NCBI GenBank assembly: GCA_030749235.1
Contig: JASMKM010000079.1
Span: forward strand, 1 to 63,450
Length of the DNA: 63,450 nt
From: Planctomycetota bacterium
Lineage (GTDB): Bacteria; Planctomycetota; UBA1135
Direction: 5' to 3'
Each line of letters starts with the position of its first letter. Within the stretch, counting starts at the first letter, position 1. Shown one piece after another: positions 54,281-61,896 of the stretch. The notes beneath the pieces were generated by a model, which was not told the DNA's origin, searched no databases, and saw only the letters and a program-made list of their open reading frames with translations. A program made the position numbers and the translations under genes.

Positions 54281-54595
54281 ATGTTCCTCGCTGCGGCACT
54301 CGCCATCCTCGCGAAGATGGCACTGGCACTGATTCGGGCTTGCATGGGTCCGACGGCCTATGACCGCATGCTCGCCACCAACATGTTTGGCACCAACACA
54401 GTGCTGCTAATCGCCGTCGGTGGCTATGCCATCGGATGGAACAGTTTCGTCGACGTGGCGCTGTTGTACGCGATGGTAAATTTCGTCAGCACCGTGGCAA
54501 TCATGCGTTTCTTCGAACGCCACACGGCCGATCGCGGCCGCTCCGAACCCCATGAAGCTGGCCCTCGGGTCGCCGACGTAGAGGAGGCGAAATGA
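54281..54595 (+). CDS. mrpF: Mrp-type antiporter subunit F
   Basis: MrpF (104 residues) has three TM helices, with R-A-C-M-G-P-T-A-Y-D-R-M-L-A-T-N near 19-34, the family's central loop, and V-D-V-A-L-L-Y-A-M-V-N-F-V near 58. The C-terminus is a hydrophilic tail (E-P-H-E-A-G-P). It follows mrpE by 1 nt and overlaps mrpG by ATGA. In the antiporter it contributes to the small-subunit belt. Confidence 0.88.
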   Translation: MFLAAALAILAKMALALIRACMGPTAYDRMLATNMFGTNTVLLIAVGGYAIGWNSFVDVALLYAMVNFVSTVAIMRFFERHTADRGRSEPHEAGPRVADVEEAK

Positions 54596-54969
54596 GCCTA
54601 TTCATCGAAATCCTCAGTTGGATCTGCCTGGTTTCTGGCGGCTTCCTGTGCATCTCCGGTGGCGTCGGTCTGCTGCGCCTACCTGACTTCTTCGCTCGTG
54701 TGCATGCAGCCAGCGTCACAGAGACCTTGGGCGCGCCGCTGGTGCTCAGCGGAGTCATGCTGCAGACTGGTTGGTCGCTGGACACCATCAAGCTGCTGAT
54801 GGTCGCACTTTTCGTGCTGGCCACCGCCCCCACTGCGACTCATGCCATGGTCAAGGCCGCGCTGCATGATGGCCAAACCCCATTCGAAGCCGACGACCCA
54901 GGAGCGAAGGCCGCTCCCCCATTGGAAGATGGCGGGCCAGTCGAGGAGGAGGATCCATCGAGCAACTGA
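54592..54969 (+). CDS. mrpG: Mrp-type antiporter subunit G
   Basis: MrpG (125 residues) shows three TM helices, with the family pattern G-G-V-G-L-L-R-L-P-D-F-F-A-R-V-H-A-A-S near 23-41, then T-L-G-A-P-L-V-L near 45. The C-terminal 35 residues form an acidic, proline-rich tail (P-L-E-D-G-G-P-V-E-E-E-D). The tail encodes the GAGGAGGA stretch at 54943-54950 that could serve as ribosome site for the next gene, which likely overlaps it. Confidence 0.88.
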   Translation: MSLFIEILSWICLVSGGFLCISGGVGLLRLPDFFARVHAASVTETLGAPLVLSGVMLQTGWSLDTIKLLMVALFVLATAPTATHAMVKAALHDGQTPFEADDPGAKAAPPLEDGGPVEEEDPSSN

Positions 54970-54977
54970 TCAATCTA

Positions 54978-55937
54978 GTGTTGCTGACATGCTTGGCAAT
55001 CACCGCTTTGGTCGCGATCCGCAGGAACGATCTCTTCGCGGTGGTCATGCTGTTCGGCATCTACAGCTTCCTGACTGCGGTGCTGTTCATGAACCTCCAC
55101 GCGGTGGATGTGGCCTTCACCGAGGCCGCTGTCGGCGCTGGCATCTCTACGGTTTTGATGCTGAGTACTCTGCGCCTGACCAAGCGCTACGAAGCCGCCC
55201 GCCGACGCAATCCCATCCTGCCGCTGCTGGTGGTGGGCGTGACCGGTGCGGCCTTGGTCTATGGCATGCTCGACGCCCCGCGCTTCGGTGATCCTATGGC
55301 GCCGGTGCATCAACATATGGCGCCGCGTTTCGTGCAGGAATCGCCCACCGAAGTCGGCGTGCCCAACATGGTCACCTCGGTGCTGGCCAGCTATCGCGGC
55401 TATGACACCCTCGGCGAGGTCATGGTGATCTTCACAGCGGGGCTCGCGGTGCTTCTTTTGTTGGGTATCCGCGAAGGACAGAACCACCGCCTAGGACGCC
55501 TGGCAATCGGCGACACCTTGGTCCTGCGCGTGGTGGTCAAGGTTCTGATCGCATTCATCATGCTTTATGCCTTGTACGTGCAGTTCCATGGTGACTTTGG
55601 TGCAGGTGGAGGATTCCAGGCCGGCGTAATCTTTGCCACCGCCTTTGTGATCTACGACCTCATCTTCGGCGAGGCCGACGCGCGCCGCGTCATGCCCACG
55701 CATTGGCTGGGACGCCTGGCCGCTATGGGCATCTTCCTCTACGCCGGAACCGGTGTGGCTAGCATGTTCCTCGGCCACGCCTTCCTAGATTACTCGGCAT
55801 TGGGCCATGACCCGGTGCACGGCCAACACCTCGGCATCCTGCTGATTGAACTCGGTGTCGGCATCACAGTCTTCGCGGTCATCTTGACCATCTTTCATGC
55901 CTTCTCCGGAATGCGCAGACCCGATCAGGTGAGCTGA
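54978..55937 (+). CDS. mrpB: fused MrpA C-terminal (DUF4040/MbhD-like) and MrpB subunit
   Basis: From GTG 54978 the product is 319 residues. The first about 75 (D-L-F-A-V-V-M-L-F-G-I-Y-S-F near 18, T-E-A-A-V-G-A-G-I-S-T near 48) match the DUF4040 region at the MrpA C-terminus, i.e. archaeal MbhD. The last 140 are an MnhB domain (F-H-G-D-F-G-A-G-G-G-F-Q-A-G-V near 203). The middle (E-S-P-T-E-V-G-V-P-N-M-V-T near 121) resembles MbhE-like linkers. Upstream codons I-E-Q-L-I-N-L also fit the family, and a strong GAGGAGGA precedes ATC 54957, so the actual start may be that non-standard codon. Confidence 0.85.
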   Translation: MLLTCLAITALVAIRRNDLFAVVMLFGIYSFLTAVLFMNLHAVDVAFTEAAVGAGISTVLMLSTLRLTKRYEAARRRNPILPLLVVGVTGAALVYGMLDAPRFGDPMAPVHQHMAPRFVQESPTEVGVPNMVTSVLASYRGYDTLGEVMVIFTAGLAVLLLLGIREGQNHRLGRLAIGDTLVLRVVVKVLIAFIMLYALYVQFHGDFGAGGGFQAGVIFATAFVIYDLIFGEADARRVMPTHWLGRLAAMGIFLYAGTGVASMFLGHAFLDYSALGHDPVHGQHLGILLIELGVGITVFAVILTIFHAFSGMRRPDQVS

Positions 55938-55939
55938 GG

Positions 55940-56302
55940 ATGTACAACTATTGGCTCGCAGTGTTCTTGATGATGGCTGGCTTCTACGTCGTCATCGCGC
56001 AGGGCAACTTGGTCAAGAAGATCATTGGCCTAGGCATGTTCCAGACATCGGTATTCATCCTGTACGTCTCGATGGGCAAGGTCGAAGGCGGCAGCGCACC
56101 GATCGTGACGGAAGGCGTCGAGGTCTATTCCAACCCAGTACCGCATGTGCTAATGCTGACAGCGATTGTCGTCGGTGTGGCCACCACAGCGGTGGGCCTT
56201 TCGTTGGCGGTACGTATCAACGAGGCCTACGGCAGCGTCGAGGAAGACGACATCCAAGAGCTCGATGACGAGCTCGACAAGATCCAGGAGAGTGGCCTAT
56301 GA
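55940..56302 (+). CDS. mrpC: Mrp-type antiporter subunit C (NuoK-like)
   Basis: MrpC (120 residues) is the NuoK homologue with three TM helices. It shows F-Y-V-V-I-A-Q-G-N-L-V-K-K-I-I-G-L-G-M-F-Q-T near 15-36, P-V-P-H-V-L-M-L-T-A-I-V-V-G near 66-79 and A-L/G-L-S-L-A-V-R near 87, all standard. The tail is acidic (E-E-D-D-I-Q-E-L-D-D-E-L-D). ATGA coupling joins it to the next subunit. Confidence 0.9.
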   Translation: MYNYWLAVFLMMAGFYVVIAQGNLVKKIIGLGMFQTSVFILYVSMGKVEGGSAPIVTEGVEVYSNPVPHVLMLTAIVVGVATTAVGLSLAVRINEAYGSVEEDDIQELDDELDKIQESGL

Positions 56303-57810
56303 GTTTCAGCGACCACTTCCCGGTTTTGGTGGTGTTGATTCCACTGCTCGCTGCCCCACTGGCTTCCTTGTTCACCAAAGGCCGCGCCGCATGGGCCTTG
56401 GCCTTGGCGGCCACTTGGGCCAGTTTCCTAATCTCCTGCCTGTTGCTGAAGCAGGTGCTCACCACCGGCACTGTGCGTTACTACATGGGCGGTTGGAAAC
56501 CGCCATGGGGTATCGAATACCGTGTCGACGTGCTCGGTGGTTTCGTCCTGTTGATCGTCACGGCCATCGCCGCCTTGGTGCTCACCTTTGGCCGACGCAG
56601 CATCAAGAGCGACCTTCCGGAAGGTCGCAGGTCGATCTTCTACGCCGCATTCCTGCTGTGCTTCACCGGCTTAGCCGGCATGACTATCACCGGCGACGCC
56701 TTCAACGTCTTCGTCTTCCTCGAGATTTCGTCGCTGTCCTCCTATGCGCTGATCAGCATGGGCCGCGACCGTCGCGCGCTGAATGCCGCCTTCCAGTATC
56801 TGATTATGGGGTCGATTGGTGCCACCTTCATCCTGATTGGTATCGGCTTTCTCTACATGATGACCGGTACCTTGAATATGGATGACTTGGCGCAGCGCCT
56901 GCCGGCGGTCTCTGACACCAACACCATCCGCGCCGGCTTCGCCTTCTTGACCGTCGGCTTCGGCCTGAAGTTGGCCTTGTTCCCGCTGCACCTGTGGTTG
57001 CCGAATGCTTATGCCTACGCCCCATCGGCAGTCAGCGCATTCTTGGCCGCCACCGCCACCAAGGTCGCGATCTACTCCTTGCTGCGCTTCCTGCTCGGCA
57101 TCTTCGGATTCGGCTTCGCGCTCGGTGCCATGCCGTTCGACATGATCCTGATCGGGCTTGGTTTGGCTGCGATCCTGTCGGCTTCCCTGGTGGCAGTCTT
57201 CCAGAAGAACGTCAAGCGCATGCTGGCCTATTCCAGCGTGGCTCAGGTTGGTTACATCGCGCTGGGGATTGGCCTGGCTTCACAGACGGGCCTAAGCGCA
57301 GCGGTCTTACACCTGTTCAACCATGCAATGATGAAGGGCGCTTTGTTCATGGCACTTGGTGCGATTGCCTTCCGCATCGGCTCGAGCCGTATCGAGAATC
57401 TCGCCGGCCTAGGCAAGCGCATGCCCTTTACGATGGCTGCCATTGCGATCGCAGGCCTAAGCCTAATCGGAATTCCAGGAACCGCAGGCTTCGTCAGCAA
57501 ATGGTTTCTGGTGCTGGGAACCTTGGAGCAAGGGCTGTGGCCACTGGCCGCGCTGATTCTGTTCGGTTCCTTCCTGGCCTTGATCTACGTCGGCCGCATC
57601 CTGGAGGCGGCTTACTTCGGCACACCGAAAGATGGGATTGAAGCGCGTGAGGCACCCATCGGCATGTTGATCCCGATCTGGATCCTCGTGATTGCCAACA
57701 TCTACTTTGGCCTGCACACCGACTTCAGCTATGGCCTTGCGGAACGTGCGGTCGCGGACTTGTTACCGGCTGCACGAGCCACTGTCGACGCAGCAGAGGT
57801 CATGCCATGA
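56299..57810 (+). CDS. mrpD: Mrp-type antiporter subunit D (NuoN/M-like), copy 1
   Basis: This 503-residue, roughly 14-TM subunit is a proton/cation channel of the NuoL/M/N family. The TM5 glutamate is present in F-V-F-L-E-I-S-S-L-S-S-Y-A-L near 134-147, the TM7 lysine in G-L-K-L-A-L-F-P-L-H-L-W-L-P near 216, and a second lysine in A-T-K-V-A-I-Y near 253. It keeps the broken-helix G-T-A-G-F-V-S-K-W near 392. Of the three such subunits here it is nearest to MrpD. It overlaps its neighbours by 4 nt on both sides. Confidence 0.92.
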   Translation: MSFSDHFPVLVVLIPLLAAPLASLFTKGRAAWALALAATWASFLISCLLLKQVLTTGTVRYYMGGWKPPWGIEYRVDVLGGFVLLIVTAIAALVLTFGRRSIKSDLPEGRRSIFYAAFLLCFTGLAGMTITGDAFNVFVFLEISSLSSYALISMGRDRRALNAAFQYLIMGSIGATFILIGIGFLYMMTGTLNMDDLAQRLPAVSDTNTIRAGFAFLTVGFGLKLALFPLHLWLPNAYAYAPSAVSAFLAATATKVAIYSLLRFLLGIFGFGFALGAMPFDMILIGLGLAAILSASLVAVFQKNVKRMLAYSSVAQVGYIALGIGLASQTGLSAAVLHLFNHAMMKGALFMALGAIAFRIGSSRIENLAGLGKRMPFTMAAIAIAGLSLIGIPGTAGFVSKWFLVLGTLEQGLWPLAALILFGSFLALIYVGRILEAAYFGTPKDGIEAREAPIGMLIPIWILVIANIYFGLHTDFSYGLAERAVADLLPAARATVDAAEVMP

Positions 57811-59309
57811 ACGCGGAGATGATCCTGCAGCTGTTGATATTGGTACCGGTGCTGTGCGCGATTTGCATCGTACTTTTGCGTCGCAACCCCAACGTGCGCG
57901 AGGCCGTCACCTTGGTTTTCGGTGGCGTGCTGTTCGCGATGGTGGTCATGCTGGCGACGAGAATATCGTGGGGCGACCCACCGCTGGTGATGCTGGCCGA
58001 ACCCTTCCCAGGGCTGTCACTCGCTCTTTCGCCGGAACCGCTCGGTATCTTGTTCGCATTGATCGCCAGTTTCTTGTGGCCAATCACCGCAATCTATGCA
58101 ATCGGCTATATGCGCGGGCATGGCGAATCGAACCAGACGCGCTTCTTCGCCTGCTTCGCTCTGTCGATTGCCGCCACTATCGGTATCTCGATGGCGGCCA
58201 ACATGCTCACGCTGTTTGTGTTCTACGAACTGCTGACCTTGGCCACCTTCCCGCTGGTCACCCACGCCGGTACGCCGGATGCGAAACGGGCCGGCCGAAT
58301 CTACCTCGGCATCTTGATGGGTACCTCGGTGGCGCTGATGTTGCTCGCCACCATCTGGACATATCAGATCACCGGCACGCTAGATTTCACCCGCGGCGGC
58401 GTCTTCCCCGAAGGCACCGACAAGGGCGTGATGAGCATCCTGCTACTGCTGTTCATCTTCGGTACCGGTAAGGCGGCATTGATGCCCTTCCATCGTTGGC
58501 TACCCGCGGCGATGGTGGCCCCCACTCCGGTCTCGGCCTTGCTGCACGCGGTGGCCGTAGTGAAGGCAGGTGTGTTCACTGTGCTTAAGGTTGCGATCTA
58601 CCTATTCGGTATCGATTCGATCGCCGACCTACAGGGCGCTCACTTCCTTTCCTATGCTGCCGCCTTCACCATCTTGGTCGCGTCGATCGTCGCCATGGGC
58701 AAGGACAACCTGAAAGCGCGACTGGCTTATTCGACCATCAGTCAACTGGCCTACATCGTGCTTGGCGCCATGATCGGTACGTCGGCCGGTGTAATCGGCG
58801 GCAGCATGCACATCGCCATGCACGCCTTCGGCAAGATCACCTTGTTCTTCTGCGCAGGCGCGATTCTGGTGGCCACCCATCGCAAGAATGTCAGCGAACT
58901 GGATGGCATCGGCAAACGCATGCCGTTGACCATGGCGGCCTTCACCATCGGCGCGCTGTCGATCATCGGCCTGCCTCCCATGGGCGGTACCTGGAGCAAA
59001 TGGATGTTGATCCAAGGCACGCTGGATGCCGGCGCTTGGATCCTGATGGTGGTCCTGATGATCTCTTCGCTGCTCAACATCGCTTACCTGCTGGTCATCC
59101 CCATGCGCGCCTTCTTCGCTTGCGAGAAATCGAAGGAAGACCCAACCAAGTGCATCCACCCAGACGCGCGCGACCACACCGAGGTTGCCGAGGTCGATGA
59201 AGCGCCCGCAGCTTGCCTCATTGCAATCGGGGTTACCGCAATCGGTTGTATCGCCTTGTTCATCTTCCCCGATGGGCTCTACCAGCTCGCACAGGAGGTC
59301 GCCCGATGA
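57807..59309 (+). CDS. NuoL/M-like antiporter subunit, copy 2
   Basis: A 500-residue, about 14-TM relative of MrpA/D and NuoM. The key acidic and basic positions are kept: F-V-F-Y-E-L-L-T-L-A-T-F-P-L-V near 135-149, F-G-T-G-K-A-A-L-M-P-F-H-R-W-L-P near 218-233, and V-V-K-A-G-V-F near 252. A C-terminal cytosolic loop carries the residues E-K-S-K-E-D-P-T-K-C-I-H-P. It resembles MbhH/MrpD-type subunits and could take the place of the MrpA N-terminal part, which is otherwise missing. Confidence 0.88.
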   Translation: MNAEMILQLLILVPVLCAICIVLLRRNPNVREAVTLVFGGVLFAMVVMLATRISWGDPPLVMLAEPFPGLSLALSPEPLGILFALIASFLWPITAIYAIGYMRGHGESNQTRFFACFALSIAATIGISMAANMLTLFVFYELLTLATFPLVTHAGTPDAKRAGRIYLGILMGTSVALMLLATIWTYQITGTLDFTRGGVFPEGTDKGVMSILLLLFIFGTGKAALMPFHRWLPAAMVAPTPVSALLHAVAVVKAGVFTVLKVAIYLFGIDSIADLQGAHFLSYAAAFTILVASIVAMGKDNLKARLAYSTISQLAYIVLGAMIGTSAGVIGGSMHIAMHAFGKITLFFCAGAILVATHRKNVSELDGIGKRMPLTMAAFTIGALSIIGLPPMGGTWSKWMLIQGTLDAGAWILMVVLMISSLLNIAYLLVIPMRAFFACEKSKEDPTKCIHPDARDHTEVAEVDEAPAACLIAIGVTAIGCIALFIFPDGLYQLAQEVAR

Positions 59310-59614
59310 CCGAGAACAAGGAGAAGACCTACCTGTTCGACAATCCCAGGAACGTCAAGTTGGTCATCCGTGGCCTGCTGGTGGTGTGCATCATCCTGGT
59401 AATCCTGGACCTGATAATCCATCGCCATTCGGTGCACCCATGGGAGCACATCTTTGCGTTCTACCCGGTCTATGGATTCGTCTCGTGCGTGGTGTTGGTA
59501 TTGCTGGCGAAGGAACTGCGCAAGTTGGTGATGCGCAGCGAGAACTACTACGACGCTTATCCCGACATTGACCCTTTCAATGACGACGGCAGCCAGGAGG
59601 ATCACGATGCCTGA
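59306..59614 (+). CDS. small two-TM subunit within the antiporter operon
   Basis: The 102-residue protein starts at ATG 59306, which overlaps the previous stop, behind a strong AGGAGG. TM1 is V-I-R-G-L-L-V-V-C-I-I-L-V-I-L (about 19-37) and TM2 is Y-P-V-Y-G-F-V-S-C-V-V-L-V-L-L (about 53-70). Histidine-rich H-R-H-S-V-H-P-W-E-H lies between, and the tail is acidic (D-I-D-P-F-N-D-D). I do not recognise it as a canonical Mrp subunit. Its fixed place between two channel subunits, with overlaps on both sides, suggests a structural or linker subunit. Confidence 0.8.
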   Translation: MTENKEKTYLFDNPRNVKLVIRGLLVVCIILVILDLIIHRHSVHPWEHIFAFYPVYGFVSCVVLVLLAKELRKLVMRSENYYDAYPDIDPFNDDGSQEDHDA

Positions 59615-61301
59615 AGCTCTCGTCACCCTGCCCCTATTCCTCGGCGCCTTGCTGGCCGGGATCACCCGTGGCAAGTTACGTTCGATTCTGATGCTGGCTG
59701 CGCCGGTGGTCGGCGCTTACCTGGTCTACACGCTCACTCCAGGCCAGAACTTCGAGACCACCCTATTCGACAAGCCACTCACCCCGGTCCGCGTCGACAG
59801 CTTGTCAATCTTGTTCGGTTATCTGTTCCACCTCGCCGCCTTCATCGGCGTGGTCTATTCGCTGCATCTGAAGGATACGCCGCAGTTGGTGGCCTCCTTG
59901 GCTTACGCGGCCTGTGCGGTCGGCGCGGTCTTCGCCGGCGACCTATTGGCGCTATTCCTCTATTGGGAAGGGTTGGCGATCACATCCTCAATCCTGGTCT
60001 TCGCCCGACGCAGCGGCCGTTCGCTCGGCGCCGGCACCCGATACCTGCTCGTGCAGGTCTTCTCGGGCGTGCTGCTGTTGGCCGGAACCATCGCCTGGGC
60101 ACATGGCGGCAACGGTCTTGACTTCAACCACATCGGTTTGGAATCGATGGCCGGCAAGCTCATCTTCGTGGCCTTTGGCATCAAGGCGAGCTTCCCACTG
60201 GTGCATAACTGGCTGACCGACTCCTACCCCGAGGCCACGCCGAGCGGCACGGTATTCCTGAGCGCCTTCACCACCAAGGTGGCGATCTATGCGTTGGCAC
60301 GAGGCTATGCCGGTACCGAACAGCTGATCTACATCGGGGTCATGATGGCCTGCTTCCCGATCTTCTACGCGGTGATTGCCAACGACCTGCGCCGCGTATT
60401 GGCCTACAGTCTGATTAACCAGCTTGGCTTCATGGTGGTCGGCATCGGCGTCGGCACCGAACTGGCGCTGAATGGGGCTGTCGCGCATGCCTTCAACGAC
60501 GTGCTGTTCAAGGGCCTGCTGATGATGAGCATGGGTGCTGTGCTGCATGTCACCGGCGAGATGCGCGGTTCGGAACTCGGCGGCCTGTACAAGAAGATGC
60601 CGAAGACTGCCATCCTGTGCATGATTGGCGCAGCATCAATCTCGGCCTTCCCCTTGTTCAACGGGTTCGTCAGCAAGTCGATGATCGTCACGGCGGTACT
60701 CGAGGAGGGGCATGAGTGGGTATGGCTCGGCCTGCTGTTCGCCGCCGCCGGCGTGTTCCACCACGCGGGCATCAAAATTCCCTTCTTCGCCTTTTTTGGC
60801 CACAACTCTAAACATATCGAGACCGCCCACGAGCCGCCGAAGAACATGATCATCGCCATGACGATTGCAGCTTGCCTCTGCATCGGCATCGGTTGCTTCC
60901 CACGTACGCTTTACTCGCTGCTCCCCTACGCCACCGATTACAGCCCTTACGATGCCAGTCACATCCTGGCACAGATGCAGCTGCTGGCGTTCTCGGCCTT
61001 GGCCTTCTTGAGCCTGAAGCTCTACGAAATTTATCCGCCGGAATTGCGCTCCACCAACCTGGACGCTCAATGGGTTTACCGACGCTTCGCCCCTACGCTG
61101 GCGCGCTGGGTTCTGCACTTCGTGATACGAATCGACACGGCCTTCCGGCGTACTGCGCTGAGGCTAATGGGCCGCGGTGTCCTGAGCATGGTCCGCCACC
61201 ACCGCTCTGAGGGCGTGCTGGCACGCAGCTGGCCGACTGGCAGCATGGTCTTCTGGGTGGCGGTCCTCCTGGGCTCTACCCTGCTGATGTACTATGTTTG
61301 A
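59607..61301 (+). CDS. NuoL/M-like antiporter subunit, copy 3
   Basis: ATG 59607 (AGGAGG 59595-59600) gives 564 residues. It has the catalytic Glu in F-L-Y-W-E-G-L-A-I-T near 124, the Lys in G-I-K-A-S-F-P-L-V-H-N-W near 191 and a further T-T-K-V-A-I-Y near 219. The C-terminus extends with an amphipathic region (W-V-Y-R-R-F-A-P-T-L near 490) and a final TM (S-M-V-F-W-V-A-V-L-L near 545), like NuoL/MrpA ends with their lateral helix. It is the last gene of the operon. Confidence 0.88.
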   Translation: MPEALVTLPLFLGALLAGITRGKLRSILMLAAPVVGAYLVYTLTPGQNFETTLFDKPLTPVRVDSLSILFGYLFHLAAFIGVVYSLHLKDTPQLVASLAYAACAVGAVFAGDLLALFLYWEGLAITSSILVFARRSGRSLGAGTRYLLVQVFSGVLLLAGTIAWAHGGNGLDFNHIGLESMAGKLIFVAFGIKASFPLVHNWLTDSYPEATPSGTVFLSAFTTKVAIYALARGYAGTEQLIYIGVMMACFPIFYAVIANDLRRVLAYSLINQLGFMVVGIGVGTELALNGAVAHAFNDVLFKGLLMMSMGAVLHVTGEMRGSELGGLYKKMPKTAILCMIGAASISAFPLFNGFVSKSMIVTAVLEEGHEWVWLGLLFAAAGVFHHAGIKIPFFAFFGHNSKHIETAHEPPKNMIIAMTIAACLCIGIGCFPRTLYSLLPYATDYSPYDASHILAQMQLLAFSALAFLSLKLYEIYPPELRSTNLDAQWVYRRFAPTLARWVLHFVIRIDTAFRRTALRLMGRGVLSMVRHHRSEGVLARSWPTGSMVFWVAVLLGSTLLMYYV

Positions 61302-61379
61302 TTGGACCATGGGCGATCCAGAACTCTAGAGAAGCTCCGATTAGGGGTATTCCGAGCCTCAGCCGAGCCGGGCCAGCCA

Positions 61380-61408
61380 TTGCAGACCTGTTGCTTACCA
61401 TTTATGAT
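61380..61408 (+). promoter_or_regulatory. sigma70-like promoter of the CBS-permease pair
   Basis: TTGCAG (61380-61385), a 17-bp spacer and TATGAT (61403-61408) precede the ATG at 61432 and lie in the only real gap after the antiporter operon. A start near 61415 gives a short leader. Confidence 0.5.
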
Positions 61409-61431
61409 TCCGTGCCATTGGGGGCTCGATT

Positions 61432-61893
61432 ATGACTTGTTCATCCATCATGAATACCAATCTGACCACTGTATCCGCGGATACTAAGGTCGGAGCAACT
61501 ATCAATCTGCTGGTAAAGAATCACTTCCGCTCGATACCAGTGGTCAGCGACGAAGGCAGGTTCCTCGGTCAGTTCGGCGTGCACACAGTGTTGGGGTTGT
61601 CGGCTCCACTGGGTAGCAAGATTGCTCGCGAAGGCCCAATGACTGACATCAGCTTTATGGATGACAACATGGACGACCTGCGTCGGCGCCTGGCCAAGGT
61701 GTGGAATAAACCGGTACGCGAATATGTCTACAAGTCGGTGCCCTCGCTGCACCCCAATGACTCCCTGACCCGGACCGTCTTGGCGTTGGCCAAGACCCAG
61801 GACAACATCACCGTTGTCGATCCAGACACCCGCATCTTAGTTGGCATTGTGAGCTACTGGGATGTGCTGGATCACTTGTCTGACGGACAGTAA
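61432..61893 (+). CDS. stand-alone CBS-pair protein
   Basis: A 153-residue protein made of two CBS repeats: first M-T-C-S-S-I-M-N-T-N-L-T-T-V-S, V-G-A-T-I-N-L-L-V-K-N and R-S-I-P-V-V-S-D-E-G-R-F-L-G-Q near 34; second V-P-S-L-H-P-N-D-S-L-T-R-T near 104 and I-T-V-V-D-P-D-T-R-I-L-V-G-I-V-S near 125. CBS pairs bind adenine nucleotides. A 3-nt gap to the permease suggests that it senses energy state for that transporter. Confidence 0.82.
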   Translation: MTCSSIMNTNLTTVSADTKVGATINLLVKNHFRSIPVVSDEGRFLGQFGVHTVLGLSAPLGSKIAREGPMTDISFMDDNMDDLRRRLAKVWNKPVREYVYKSVPSLHPNDSLTRTVLALAKTQDNITVVDPDTRILVGIVSYWDVLDHLSDGQ

Positions 61894-61896
61894 GCC

